Shown here: positions 8,580-21,300 of the stretch, in pieces
How the letters are laid out: each line of letters opens with the position of its first letter
Position numbering within the stretch: position 1 is the first letter of the stretch
Source: Cristatella mucedo
Taxonomy: Eukaryota > Bryozoa > Phylactolaemata > Cristatellidae
Assembly: GCA_009760855.2 (NCBI GenBank)
Contig: WPIO01000162.1
Location: 250,001 to 314,000 of the forward strand
DNA: 64,000 nt
Reading direction: 5' to 3'
Notes under the pieces: generated by a model
What the model saw: the letters and a program-made list of their open reading frames with translations, nothing else
Database searches by the model: none
Told to the model about the DNA's origin: nothing
Program-made: the position numbers and the translations under genes

Positions 8580-11402
8580 TAGCTATTATCGTGAGTTCAA
8601 AATTCAACTTCAAGCCATTTGCATTACCCTCGAAGCAGTCTTTTGAATCAATTGCCATCCAAAAACAAACTACCGATAGTGGCAGTAGTCTATCACCCAC
8701 CAAGTACCAAATCCTCCTTTATCTGAGATTTATCCAATCTCATTTTGATTCTGTGTGCAGGAAATCGATCCTTCCTCGTTATGGATGATTTCAACGTTCA
8801 CTTTGATAACTTATCTGACTCTATTAGCACCGAATTTCGTGCATTAACTAACTCATTGTTTCTTGTGGCTCATGAGCATGGCCCTACTCACACCAAGGGG
8901 CACACACTCGATCAGATTTTCTCATAATACTGCCCTTTGTCATCACCAATTATTACCAAATCCTACTTATCTGACCACCACATGCAGATCTCATTCAACC
9001 TACAGTGTGTGCCCACCTCCTCCTCAGAAATAACCTGTGAATCGCGAAACCTCATGACCTTTGACATCGATGCTGTCCGTGCGAGAATGCCTGCTTCACC
9101 TCTGCTGCTCAGTCCTCCCTCCGATCTGTCATCATTTGTAGATAGCTGCAACACGACACTAGCTGACACACTCAACGATTTTGCACCTCTGACAAAGCGC
9201 ACTGTGTGCCCCCGCCCAGACGGCCTATGGTTTACCACAGACATGAAACTAGACTGGTCTACAAAGCAAAAACTTAAAAAAGCATACAATAGATCTGTAA
9301 ATCGACAGGCACACGAAGTCAACTGTAGGTAGTACCAATCAATCCTAGCAAAGTCCAAGTCTAGCTTCTATAGAAACATTGTTGAATCACACATGCACAA
9401 TCCAAAAATGCTGATGTCGACGACAAACCATCTCCTAAACCGGTCCCAGATGAACTCCATGCCTGATAATCCTCGTGATGATCCTAGCCGATCAATTCTC
9501 TCAATTCTCTGTGAAGAGGATCGACAAGATCAACGAATCCATGCCTGCGATAACAACATACCCACTAGAATGCTGTTCCTCGATTCCTGGCTGCAAACTA
9601 ATGTCTACATTTAAGCAGGTCACCAGTGATGTAGTCCTAAAAGTCGTATCTCAATCGAAGAAGACAGCAAGTCTTCTGGACCCTATTCCTACTGTCCTAC
9701 TCCTACGTTGCATTGATCTGCTGCTGCTACTATGCATAACTAACATCATTAATATATCATGAGCATGAGGTCATGTACCAGCAAGTTTCAAAAAGCTGTA
9801 GTCAGGTCACTTCTCAAGAAAGTGACTGTAGACCAAGAGAACTTAAGCAACAACCACCCATCTCCCTTCTACCATTCCTAACAAAGACACTGGAACGGGT
9901 CGTGGTGGACCAGCTGAATTCATATATCAAAACCTCACACCTTATAGTGAGTTCCAGTCTGGCTTTAGAGCTAATCACTCCCCAGAGTCAGCGTTTCTTA
10001 GGGTATATAACGACGTACTTAGGAATGCTGACAATGTAGAGGGTCACTGCTTGTTTTGCTCGACATATCTGCAGCTTTTGATACCATAGATCACGAAGGT
10101 CATCTAGAGCGCCTCTCATCTCGCCTGGGCATCACTGGCACTGCTCTGCAGTGGTTCAGGTACTATCTCAGTGGGAGACTCTAGAGTATTGACGTGAATG
10201 GACAAAGATCATCTGAAGTACCTGTGAAATATGGGGTACCTCAAGGCTCATGGATGGTAGCAAATCTTCTAAATCTAAACGATGATAGAACTAGCTTACT
10301 AGTTACGGGCAAACCCAGTGTGTTTAAGAGATTTGAAAGGCATACTCTCAAAATTGGCTCAGCCAGCACAACTTCCGTTGAATCAGATCGAAATCTAGGT
10401 ATTAAAATCTAGGTAAGATCATCTGAGGTACCTTTGAAATATGGGTACCTCAGGGCTCCGTGCTCGGTCCGGTTCTTTTCACGGTTTATACTCTCCCTCT
10501 TGCTGATGTGATTGTTAAGGGCAATCTAGTTTTTCACTTCTATGGGGATGACACTCAGTTGTACGCTTGCTTTTATCCTTCCCAGCTTTTGAGCACATCA
10601 AATTCTCTCAACTTACTTGCTGGATGTATTATTGACATCCACATATGGATGGCAGCAAATTTCCTAAAACTAAACAATGATAATACTAGCTTACTAGTTA
10701 CGGGCAAACCCAGTGTGATTCACACATTGGAAAGTATTACTGTCAAAATTGGCTCTGCCAGCATATCTTCCATTGAAGCAGTTTGAAGTATAAGTGTCAT
10801 ATTCCAAAGTGATCTCTCGTTAGGCGACCATATCAGCTCCACAGTCAAATCAGCCTATTTTCAGCTTCATAACAGTGCTAAAATTCGGGCTTGTTTAGAT
10901 AAGGATACCAAGTCCAAGTTGGTCCTTGCATTCGTCACATCTCGTCTCGACTTCTGAAACTCACTGCTTACTGGCGTACCAGCATGTGCGATTAGGCAAT
11001 TGCAGCTGGTGCAAAACTCCACAGCTAGGCTGGACTGTCGTGAGCTTCGCCGTTGCCACATTACTCCACTTCTCGCCGACCTGCACCGGCTATTAGTCAA
11101 GCAACTGATTGACTTCAAGACTTTGTCGTTCTTTTTTAGGTCACTTCATGCTTTGGGTCCAACCTATCTCTCAGATATACTCCCACATCAGGCCAAGCAT
11201 CGTACAGCCCGCTTTTCGGAATCCAACAGTCTACGAATACCCGGTTGAAACCTTAAATCCTTTGGAGACCATGCATTTAGCTCGTACGCTCCTAAAGCCT
11301 GGAACTCCCTCCCAACCTGCGTCAAAACTTTCCCTGACCTGGCCACATTTGAAAAGAACTTAAAAACACACTTATTTAGGACAGCATTAAGTGGGTCCCT
11401 GT
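8580..11402 (+). pseudogene. LINE-B ORF2-like polyprotein (endonuclease-reverse transcriptase), degraded
   Basis: Endonuclease words include GEVAIIVSSKFNFKPFAL, VMDDFNVHFDN and the region LDQIFS. The reverse transcriptase shows ISLLPFLTKTLERVV, VPQGS and a catalytic box reading YGDD rather than the usual YADD, followed by TQLYACF. The C-terminal part has LLADLHRLLVKQ and YLSDILPHQAKHRT, the conserved tail of this family. The coding sequence falls into at least seven frame segments with stops. As a family the protein nicks DNA and reverse-transcribes the element RNA; this copy cannot be functional. Confidence 0.8.
10195..10790 (+). repeat. Internal tandem duplication with deletion in LINE-B RT
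   Basis: The block beginning AGATCATCTGA-GTACCT and encoding KYGVPQGS occurs twice, at about 10205 and 10422. In the first copy VPQGS is followed directly by the downstream MVANLLNLNDD segment, so the catalytic-box region is missing. The second copy is colinear with intact LINE-B. This looks like template switching during reverse transcription or a later unequal exchange. Confidence 0.75.
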
Positions 11403-11729
11403 GATTCGACCTTCATCTGCTTATGCCGGTTGACACTATGCATGCTGCCACTAACCACATTTGTATGCTGACCCTGTGCATGTCACCATAACCATGTTAT
11501 TAATTTTTTTGTTTTGCAAGCATGATATTACTCACCATTCAAATTTGTTTCCTTAGCAGCAAATGTAAAGCGCCTAGAGACAGACATTGAGTTCTCTGAG
11601 GGCACTTTATAAAGTGTATTATTTTCACTAATATTAGCTAAATCGACACTACTTGTGGATTACCAATTATCAGCAAGATGTAAGTTTAGTAATTAAAAAT
11701 TCGAAATCAGGAAATGATCCTGGTTAAGG

Positions 11730-11822
11730 AGTTTCACATTTGGTTCGGGGCTTGAGCCCAGGACCTCAGTCAGACATTGGTCGGGGTGAGAACCTTAACA
11801 GCTAGACCAAACCAGCTCAACA
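11730..11822 (-). mobile_element. SINE family 1, copy 2 (tRNA head)
   Basis: On the minus strand GAGCTGGTTTGGTCTAG is followed by the B-box word GGGCTCAAGCCCCGAACC. The two blocks match copy 1 closely. The LINE-like 3' tail is lost or too diverged to see. Confidence 0.75.
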
Positions 11823-11964
11823 CAATTTCTTGAATTATATATAAATAAATGTGCACGTGAGTTTTTGCGTGTGTTTTTGTATGTGCACACACATTGCACA
11901 AGCTCTACTGTGAGAAATTATCAATAATCTAAAGCATGTACCTCAAATAGCTGTAAACACATAT

Positions 11965-12125
11965 CTCTAGGTTGATAATGCGATTGATTTTAACGAACTG
12001 AATCCCAAGGTCGTGGGTCTTAATACTGTGGTTGGCACCGTTATCGCTGCTGCAAGCTGTGGCGATAGTCGTAAAGTGTCTTGTGTCGCTATGCAAAGAG
12101 GTTGTTAAATCAGCTAGTACTTTTT
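11965..12125 (+). mobile_element. SINE family 2, copy 1 (degraded)
   Basis: The body matches 53540-53640: TTATCGCTGCTGCAAGCTG against TTATCGCCATGGCAAGCTG, then AGTCGTAAAG, the word ATGCAAAGAGGTTGTTAAAT and CAGC. The upstream part AAGGTCGTGGGTCTTAAT is a decayed B box. It is followed by a T-rich run. Confidence 0.65.
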
Positions 12126-13020
12126 TTTCAGGGGTAATAGCACACTAAGTACCTTCGTTACAAAGTTGGAACGACAATTGGTTCAGAGATCGGTTAATTG
12201 GTTAATATCAGATAGTCGGCCTTCAGTTCACCTCGGGGCATAGGCATTTTTTTAAAGATCAAAGTTCGTGCTTTCTTTTTTCTTGGAATTAAGTAAACCT
12301 ATAGGACCCGTTTCTGCATTAGTTATCTACTAACAGTCCGACAAATATTACGAACCTTTACTGGAACTTTAGCCTCAAGTAAAGAAAAATTGAATCTATT
12401 TGTTTTGCCTGAAAGAACACTTTCCGTGATTCGCTAGAACAAAACCACCGAGAGGAAAAAAAACTCGGCACCTTAGTCTAATTTTTGCCGACTCAGGCAA
12501 TGCATGTATGTTCGTCAGTTAACAGTTCTAGCATTAACTGAATATCTCTTATTGTTATTAGCAATTTTTGAATAGCCAATTACCCATTTCTAATTTAGGC
12601 ACCAATTATTAGTATACATATCATCCCCGGAGAATGAAATATACGTTCATAAGTTTGGCAACTAGATGCAATAAAAAACAGGCCAAAAGTAATATGACGC
12701 TTAATCGAGCCTATATTAGCACATGAGCTTCCCACTTAGACTGGAATTTCAATGCACTAGAGATAACACTAGTCGGGCCCTCTCAAAAAATTTAGGTTAT
12801 TAACAGGTGCTGATTGTAGGATAGTTAATTATGTAAGGGATAACAGTTAGAAATATATGTTCTGGCAAACTCAGCGAAAGCATGTGTCGGCAGGGGCTTC
12901 TTGAGCAGACCTATATTCCAAAAAGTCAGGTTATGTAGCACCAGATGACAAAGGTTAGTTCTGGACATTTGTCTGGACATTTTCCTAGACTGGATGATCG
13001 CCATCAGATTCAATCATACT
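12126..13020. other. Unassigned stretch
   Basis: AT-rich, with no shared repeat and no protein motif. The minus-strand frame at 12825-13013 has no recognisable feature. Confidence 0.35.
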
Positions 13021-13960
13021 AGTTATTGGCAAAAAAAGTTCGATTTAGAAATTGGAAAAGCTAACGCTCAGAATCGGCTCTGCCAGTATATCCCCTGTTA
13101 AATCTGTACGAAATCAGTCTGTGATGTTCCAAAGTGACCCTTTGTTAGACGACGACATCAGCTCCACCGTCGTCTGCCGAATTTCAGCTATATAACCTTG
13201 CTAAAATTAGGTTAGATTAGATAAAGGTACCGCATCTAAGTCGGTCCGTGCATTTGTGACATGCCGTCTGCACCTTTGTAGCTCACTGCTTGCTGGCCTA
13301 CAGGCAAATGCAAGCAGGCCCTTACAGCTGGTGCTATACTCAGCAACTAGCCTTGTTAGTCGTTACCGTCACAGTTGCCATAGCACACTACTTCTCGCCT
13401 ACCTGCACTGGCTACCAGTCAAGCAACGGATCAAATTCAATTTCTGCTGCTCACTTTTAGGCCCCTTTATTATCTGGCTTCAGCATACTTAGCAGATCTA
13501 CTGACGAACGAGGCTCAGCATCGTACCACAAGCTTTCGGAATGCTGCTGTTTACCTATTACTCGCCAAAACCTCAATTCCTTTGGATACAGTACATTTAA
13601 TTCATATGCTCCCAAAGCCCGAAACTCACTCCTTTATTAGGTCACGACATCTCAGGAATTGACCACATATAAAGCAAATTAAAACGTGCCTATTTATGAC
13701 AGCATTTAGTGGGTCCCTGATATTCGTTGTCCTTTATGAGATTATGGGTGCTGATACTGTTGCATACGGCCTCTTACCACACTTGCATGCTGAACTAGTA
13801 AACGCCACCCCCAACTATGTTATTCATGTTGTTCATCAAAAATGATACCACCCATCATTCAATCGTGCTGTATTTGGAGCTATTGTAAAGCCCCTAGTAA
13901 GAGATTGAGTTCTCTGAGGGTGCTTTATCGAGTATATTATTCTTATTAAATCACGAACAG
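13021..13960 (+). mobile_element. LINE-B, 5'-truncated, degraded
   Basis: It begins within the RT thumb region (GKKSSI..LEKLTLRIGSAS-like words), continues through CRLHLCSSLLAGLQ and LHWLPVKQRIKF, and ends with 3' UTR, GAGTTCTCTGAGGGTGCTTT and an ATT-like tail. Many stops and indels. Confidence 0.75.
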
Positions 13961-14485
13961 CTAAATTAGTGGGAGCAACTGAGTGGGTTGTTTCGAGACT
14001 AGACTAGGGCAGCAAGGTCTTTTCGTAGGCTTAAGCAATTAATCAAAGCAATTGTAGGCCGATGAGAGGATCTTCATGTACCTAAGGCAGTCAATTGGGA
14101 GCCAGTAAAGCTTCGACTCAAGTGTTACAATGTGGTCACTGTACTATTGACGACGGACCAAGTGAGCTCCTGAATTAAGCTTGAATTGCAGTTAATTAAT
14201 AGTATGTGCGTCTAGATTTGAATAGGGAACATTGCCAAAATATCGACGCAGTATAGCTAACAAATGATTTGATTTTAATATCCTGCTATTATCTAAGAAT
14301 GTTTGAATTTCTCTCAAGCTCGTCACAATGCCTCATTTTCGGCCGTTATTAAATGGAGCTATTCCTATGTCATAGTGAGCTCGCAGAGTCTCTGTCAAAA
14401 TAAGACTAAATTAGAAACAATTCCCATTCATTCGTTTCATCTCAGCGTTGTAAAAAGTGTAGTGGCTTATGCATATATTTTGAAA
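13961..14485. other. Unassigned; possible remnant of a third LINE family
   Basis: Around 14080-14230, GGGAGCCAGTAAAGCTTCGA and nearby sequence resemble, in the minus orientation, the '-LHWLPV-' region of CR1/L2 elements but match neither LINE-A nor LINE-B well. I cannot confirm this. The rest shows nothing. Confidence 0.25.
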
Positions 14486-14797
14486 GATCCTACCTAGACT
14501 GTGGAACACGCTTCTGCAATTCTTAGGTAACGACAACTACTGTCCTTTTGCGAACTATGGCTCATTCTTTCCAGCTGTCCTGAGCTGCTACTTCCATTAT
14601 AAAATCTACCTTAACTGCTCACGTGACTCAGCTGTGCTTCATACTATCTCTTTGTTCCGTGAGATAGGGTATGTTGGCTACCCAATACCTACCTAAAGCC
14701 GCTTAGACTGTTAGTGCCCTGTGCAAAACTCCCCTATGTAAAACCCACTTAGTTTCTATGGCTTTGTGGAGTTACCGACGGAGATACGGTAAGTTGC
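14486..14797 (+). mobile_element. LINE-A 3' end (old)
   Basis: Diverged words match the LINE-A C-terminus and 3' UTR: CTGAGCTGCTACTTCCAT, CTTTGTTCCGTGAGATAG, GGCTTTGTGGAGTTACCGAC and GGAGATACG. About 310 bases. The pentanucleotide tail is missing. Confidence 0.75.
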
Positions 14798-17700
14798 ATA
14801 ATCTGCCAAGTCTGATTATAAAGTAAATATTTATTTTATAAAGTATACAGTTATTACACAAAGTTATGAGTCAGTCTTGCCATAGTTCTATGTAAGCTTA
14901 ACGAATCTTGAGCAGAAGTCCTAGCTTTTTGTGAGACTTCATCGCTTTAGAACAGCAGCTTCCAATTAAAATAGGAAGTTTTTCAAGCCATCACGTGAAC
15001 AACTGTTATGTAAACCTCTTTCATAAATTAATATTATTTTAAATGCAAGTTCAGAATTCGAGCAAGTGAGTATGCAAGTATATCCATCTCATAGACACCA
15101 GTTAGTGACGGCTTGATTTAATAGGTACTTGTGTGATAGTCATGGTAATCTAGGTGGTTGAGGTCAAGATTGGAATAATGATGAAACACTGGCGAGATGC
15201 TATCCTTATTGTCATTTTTAGCAATAACAATTTCTACCTTATTTGAAATGAAACAAGAATTGAAGCCTAGGGTTATAAAATAATCATGATCAAAATCGAC
15301 CAATTCTCCAATTGCTTGGTTACATGCTTTAGAGATTAGCACTCTGAATTACAGATACAAATAACTAGCCTGATGGGTAATACTTTCTGGAAGCTGACTG
15401 TAACTCTGTCCCACAGATTTACTGACATTTTAAATGAGGCTTTCTGTTTCCAATTAAACTCACTGATGATGCACAGGGGAGAAATGCTGCAAAACGGTGG
15501 GTTTATTCTAAGGAGCTGTCAAATTGACTAGCAATCATAGTACTGGTGGACCATAGAATGACTAATGAAATTACTCCACACTCATTTAGAGTAGCTTTTC
15601 AAATTTGCATGCTGTACAGTCCAATGCAATCATGTTTTACGTTACAAGTTTTGCTTCCATAAGTCGTAGGTATTTACATAACTAATACGATGGTCCAAGA
15701 CTCGGGTAAGGCTTATCGAAACTCAGCAGAAGAAACCTGGTTTAACTTTTCGGCCAGAACTCTAGATCCTGCAAGCGACCGATCGCAGGTGCCTTCAAGG
15801 TCATGCCTTCTTCTTTGTTTTGAAAAGCATGGAGGGTAACTCGACAGGAAAAACTTTCAAGCGTTCAATGCAAGTCGCAGTTTATTATAACCGGCGAGCT
15901 AGTCATACAAAAACGAGCTAGTGAGGCTCTGGGCGATTAAGGAAATCTTGGAAGTCGAAAATGCACGGGTATATGCATCCTGAAGAGCCAGAGGGTGGGC
16001 TGAATAGGAAGCAAGACTAAAATGAAGACTGTACATGTAAAACTCTTACAGAAAGCAGCTCCAAAGTAGGACGTTGTGTTTACCCGGCTTTAACTGCTGT
16101 CCGCTCATGGGTCAGTCATCATGCATAGCCGTTGGTGTAAACAGACGTCCCTTATTACTTTGGGCTTCCACTTTCGTGGTTTCACACTATCCCTGTAGGA
16201 AATACATATATATTCATTAAAAGATTTATCAAAATAGTGTACACAATACAGAGCCCCGCTCATTTGTCTGATTCAATTATACACACCTGCATTACCATAG
16301 CAAATAAAATTACCGTACGTATGGAGTGTGGATAAAGAGGACGACCTAAATGTTAAAGATACTGCACCACCTGAACACTCTCCTACTGAAGTCGTACCTT
16401 CAGGGGAGCAGTAACCTCGCCCTTCATTGCAGTGCTGTACATCTCTTCGTCTTAATCGCATTATCGCCAGAGACAGTATTTTCATAGTTTGGTGTTTGCA
16501 CGTAAAATAGTCTGTGTGCAATTAATTGTACAATAATAAAAATGTGATTTGTATGACATCAAAAACGTTAGTTTTTCCCATTTTGTCTAATATATTTGGT
16601 AATACTAGTATAATGGTGACTACAGGGGTGTCTTTTTATGCCCGGAGGGCTCTGTTAATGTTAAAACCATATCTAGAGGGTCAAGAACACGTCTTACTCA
16701 CTGCAGTTACACAAATATTTGATTTATAAATAAAGAATCCCACTTCGCGGAAAGTCACGTGGCCCAGCAGAGCCTTGAACGACTTAACCACGATAACAAG
16801 TGTCCACTGTATGCAGGATTGTATGCCTAGCATTTCACTTTACCTTCAATGGCGTCAGAGGGTGATTTTTTGAGGTTACTTGCGGCTGAGTAATAACTGG
16901 AGCCCATTAAGTGAAAGCAATTAGCCTTAGGAGTCTACTGCATGCTTTTATTTCATGTTCGGTGTGATTTTGTTGTCAGTAGTAGTGCGATTTTTACAGT
17001 ACCTTGTAGTGATTACATTTTGGAATCAATGCGCGAGAACAAGAAAACATTGTTAAAATTTTAATTCATGGTATTGATGTATTTAACTATTTATTATTTC
17101 AATCAGAGTCAACAAGATAAGTATAGATGATCTTTAGTAATTAAATTACGCCATACGCATGAAATCACTGAAAAAGGTAGCTTGAGAGTTTTTCAGCAAC
17201 AATCCCTGTAAAACGAATGCCACTCTACTTTAAAATAGATTATCTATAACCCTTATTCCGCATTATAATTGCCTATAAAGTACTGTACATTAAGGCAGAT
17301 CTTCGAAAATGCTCTATGGGTATCATCTTGCTGAAAGTCAAAGTAAAACTTGCCGACTGTCTTAATTCTATAAATGTTGAAGCATTATGTTTCAGCAATA
17401 TCACAAATTTAAATTTCCAAAGATCACTAGGTTTTTCAGAATTTTTAGAAACACTTAAACCTTATAAAACAACCGGAAAACAAGATCGGACCATGTCCGA
17501 AAGTTTCTCCTATGGCTTTCATGCAGAGCTGAAACCTGTTTCATATATCAGCAAGCTGTTTCCGTCATAATCAGTCAAAGTTGGATTCAATTCACATTAA
17601 AGAGGAAACTTCGTTCGTTGTGGAGGCGATCCAAATGTTTTCCAAGAACCCAACCAAGTATCTCATGTGCTTTTGGATAAATCTGCAGGAAGTGCGAGAT

Positions 17701-19110
17701 GTTAAGTTGAAATAATAACTGCGCCCATGCAGCTCTTGTAATTCAAACATTTTCGGATACTTTAAGATCAAAACCAGAGTTAGATTGCATGTAGTGTTAC
17801 TTGTCTCATTTTCCAGTGCAATTATTATTCGAAATCACAGTGTAACCTTAATTAAAAGTATAACTGCCGCTTTAATTCTCGTCAAAATTTACAGGAATGC
17901 TTTTCAGACAAAAATGTAATAACTGACACATAACACGACTGTTAAGTAAACTGCAGCCACTACCTATCCATTAGCCAATCACTCATTTACAGATCGTTTG
18001 CTGAAACGGCTGCACACCTTCAGTCTCAGGCTCAGCTCTACTTTTGCATTACTTGACCAAACGTGGCTTGTAACTGTACGGCAACCTCCTCTGCCTGAAT
18101 TCCACAAGCTTGATCCCAAGGAATCGATGAAATAATGCTGACGTATTTATTTCATTTTTCCAGCTGGTAATGAGTGCAAAAAAGCCGCAATTAACAAGAA
18201 TTATCCACCTGTCTCGACGAGGCCCTTAGAGAGAATAGCTAATTGCTGGTTGCTCCGAGTATGTGATAGGACCTTCAATCGTCCAAGTGTAGTTTCTTAT
18301 TAAAAAAAAGAGTAATTGTAAAGCTGACCTGGTGAGTTATATCCTGTACAGCAGAATGTAAGTAACTAAAAAAATAGTATATATAATCGTAGTGTGAAGT
18401 GATTTTCATGTGGTCCATGCAACATCAATGAGTGCCAGTCCTCGAAACAGGAGCTTACCCCTATACTCCTACATAAGTGCTGAGTACCAACTGTGACGAT
18501 ATGAATCATAGACCAACATAAATTGTTACCATATCAACTCCAACTTTAAATAATCACTTGTATGTAAGGAGTGAGCTGGTTTTCAGTAAGGTATAGTCCC
18601 AATGATTTTTCTCAGAAATTCAGGTTGGGAGGTAAGTAACTAGAAACAGACATTCTGAGGGAGTTTACTAATTCGTCATTGTGGGTAGAAGCATTTGGAA
18701 TATAATGGATACCAAACCGTACCACATTTGATCTGTATACTATTCGCCGTCACAACTTTAACCCAGCAAGATCTGGTCGAATTATAAGCCAATCGCACCA
18801 AAAAGTGAGCAGAGGATATGGTTTACAATGATCTTTTCAGGAATTATGACACAGGCAAAGTCTTTCGGCTTGTTTTTCTGGTTATATAAGCAGCTCATAA
18901 TTCCTATAATCTCTAAGTATAGCTCAAGCTCTTATCATCCCATAGCCTCTTGCATTCATTCTACCCCTTTATACCAGATGATAGCAAACTCTCAAGTTGA
19001 ATTACATAACCAGGTTACCGGTTGCTAACAAATCTAGAGTTACTCACGGATTAGCAAACACAATCCTCTAAATATGATAAGAATTGTAGTTTGATAAGAA
19101 GAATGCCTTC
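14798..19110. other. Largest unassigned stretch
   Basis: About 4.3 kb of mostly AT-rich sequence without any piece of LINE-A, LINE-B, either SINE, or a recognised protein domain. Small open frames (for example 15118-15342 minus, 16273-16521 minus, 17316-17570 plus) have no motif I recognise. This may be intronic or intergenic host DNA. Confidence 0.4.
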
Positions 19111-19111
19111 A

Positions 19112-19608
19112 ATCTAGAGCCGTTTGAGAACTCAATATCCTTTTAGTAACTTGAAATTTCGTGCATAGGAAGCACGATTAAACGGTTAGTAATATCACAC
19201 TTAATGAGAACAAGTATAGCATTTTTATGGGTGATATACACGATATCACAGTGCAAACAATATTGCGGGCAGCATGCATAGTGTGAGCACTCGTAAGCAG
19301 CCAAGGAAGGAATCACAGAGACCCCCTACATGCTATGACAAACAATGGAGTTTTAGTTTCTTTTTAAATATTGTCAAGTCCAATGACGACGTGACGCAAG
19401 TTGGAAATAAGCTACAGGCTTTAGAAGCATACGAACTAAAGGCGAAGTCCCAAGGGGATTTCAGGTTCACAGGAGGGACAGGGAAACGATTAAGTGTCAT
19501 ACAGCGATTGGTGCAATAACTAACCTTGTGGTGGAGTAGATCTGATAGGTAGGCTTGAACAGAAAAATGAAGAGACCTAAAACTGGCTGAGAAAATATTG
19601 AATTCGTT
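19112..19608 (-). mobile_element. LINE-B, 3' portion, split by LINE-A
   Basis: It runs from the 3' UTR (minus-strand words around GCATGC--AGTGTGAGCAC) through the last coding region up to AAAATATTGAATTCGTTG. LINE-B then resumes at 23064, beginning GAGTTGACTGGGAGCC, after a complete LINE-A. The two ends join in register with intact LINE-B copies. Confidence 0.8.
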
Positions 19609-19697
19609 GCACTAGTTCTGTCTGTATCTCCGTCAGTAACTCCACAAAGTCATAAAGACCATGTGGGTGTTGAGCAGGAGAGTTTTGTATAGCTAAC

Positions 19698-21300
19698 TCA
19701 GCTTAAGCGGCTTTCGGTAGGCATCTGGTAGCCAACAGACTTCGTCTCACGCAACAAAGAGAAAGTGGGAAGCATAGCAGAGTTAATAGAGCAGTTCAGG
19801 TAGTGAGTAGCATAGAAGTAGCAGTTCAGGACCGCTGAAAAAGAAGTGCCATAGTCGCCAGTTGGATAGTAGATGTCGTTGCCTAAGAATTGTGGAAGCG
19901 AGTTCCACAGTCTAGGACCTGCAGAGCTAAAGCTTCTGTCGCCAACTGTCTTTAAGCGGAGGAATGGGACAGCTAATTTATTGTCCACACAGGACCTGAG
20001 GGAGCGAACAGGCTGAAACTGATGCAGCAGTTCAGCTAGGTACGAACGAGCCAAGCTGTGGCGGGCCTTGTGGGTCAGCACAAGAACTTTGCTCTGTATC
20101 CTTTGCTCAACAGGCAACCATCCTAGCTCTTTCAGCAAAGGTGACACGTGCTCAAACCGCTGGGACTTGAAGACCAGCCTTGCAACCATATTCATAGTCC
20201 GCTGTGGTGGCGTAATAGCTTTCTTTGGTAGCCCAGCCAAAAGGGAATTGCAATAATCAAGCCGAGACAGAACTAAAGAGCTAGTTAATTTTTTTACAAG
20301 CCACTGTGGGAGACAGCTTCTAATCTTGGATAGGGATTGGATGTGATGGTTAGCTGTAGAGGGAGTCTTCTGAACGAAGCTTTTGAAATTGAGGCAGTTG
20401 TCGAACACGAAACCTAGATTACGAGTACGTGGTGAAGGTCGCACAATAGTATCGCCTATTAGAACAGCAAAGCCTTTTAATCCAGCCACACGCTTAGGGT
20501 GTCCTATGAGAAGCAGTTCGGTTTTATCGTCATTTAATTTCAGGAATTTTTCCGACATCCAGGATCGAATATCGGGAAGGCAAGCATTCAGTTTCTCAGT
20601 TGCTACAGCAGATTCCGACGGTTTAAATGACAAATACAACTGAGTATCGTCAGCATAGAAGTGATATTCTATTCCATGGGCCTTAATCACTTTTGCCAGA
20701 GGTTGCTTATAAGTGAGGAACAGCAAGGGAGCAAGTACAGACCCTTGAGGGACTCCACAGGTGACCCTTCTCATGTCTGAGACCTGACCCCCACACGACA
20801 CGGATTGAACACGATCAGACAAGTATGATTTAAACCACGCCAGTGCTTCGTCAGCCAGACCGATCGTTGTTCTCAATCGTTCAAGCAGAACTTCGTGGTC
20901 AATGGTGTCGAAGGCAGCAGACAGATCTAGCTGAGCTTGAGCAGTAACATTCCCGTCGTCGTTGCCACGTAGAATGTCATTGCTAACACGGAGGAGAGCA
21001 GTTTCAGTAGAGTGCTGCCTCTTGAAACCTGATTGAAATGTTTCTGAAATTCCATTATTTTCAAAATGTTCAACTAGCTGCTTAGCAACAATTTTTTCAA
21101 TAATCTTTGATAAGAACGGAAGAAGGGAAACTGGACGATAGTTGGGTAGGACCTCTGTGTCTAATACAGGCTTTTTAAGAATAGGTCTAACGATTACCGA
21201 TTTGAAGGACTTGGGGACGACCCCTTTTCCCAAAGAAGCATTGAAAATTTTGGTTATGGCAGGGCTAAGTTGATCTGCAAGGGAAGACTACAGAGATGAA
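19698..21300 (-). pseudogene. LINE-A reverse transcriptase and C-terminal region
   Basis: A 511-codon frame is open from about 21233 to 19698 and continues upstream to a stop near 21290. In order it shows [50 protein letters not shown] (catalytic Asp), GVPQGSVLAPLLF and the catalytic box YADD followed by TQLYLSF. The C-terminal part has SRLDYCNSLLAGLPKKAI and AGPRLWNSLPQFL, typical of CR1/L2 elements. The RT core is intact, the best in the window, but stops and frame changes separate it from the endonuclease, so the copy is not autonomous. Confidence 0.85.

Larger units (their letters stand above)
8485..11630 (+). mobile_element. LINE-B, longest copy in the window
   Basis: About 3.1 kb of a CR1/L2-group non-LTR retrotransposon. 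Order along the element: endonuclease (about 8575-9330), linker, reverse transcriptase (about 9830-10790), C-terminal region (10790-11402), 3' UTR and tail GAGTTCTCTGAGGGCACTTT followed by a short ATT run. The left end starts at the same point as the truncated LINE-B at 63845, suggesting a natural start or a shared truncation point. The copy is riddled with frameshifts and has an internal duplication at 10195-10790. Confidence 0.85.

Noticed and set aside
16273-16521. Cysteine-rich, EGF-like exon on the minus strand
   Set aside because: Only four cysteines with non-EGF spacing and a donor/acceptor pair that would leave a very small exon; chance is the simpler explanation.
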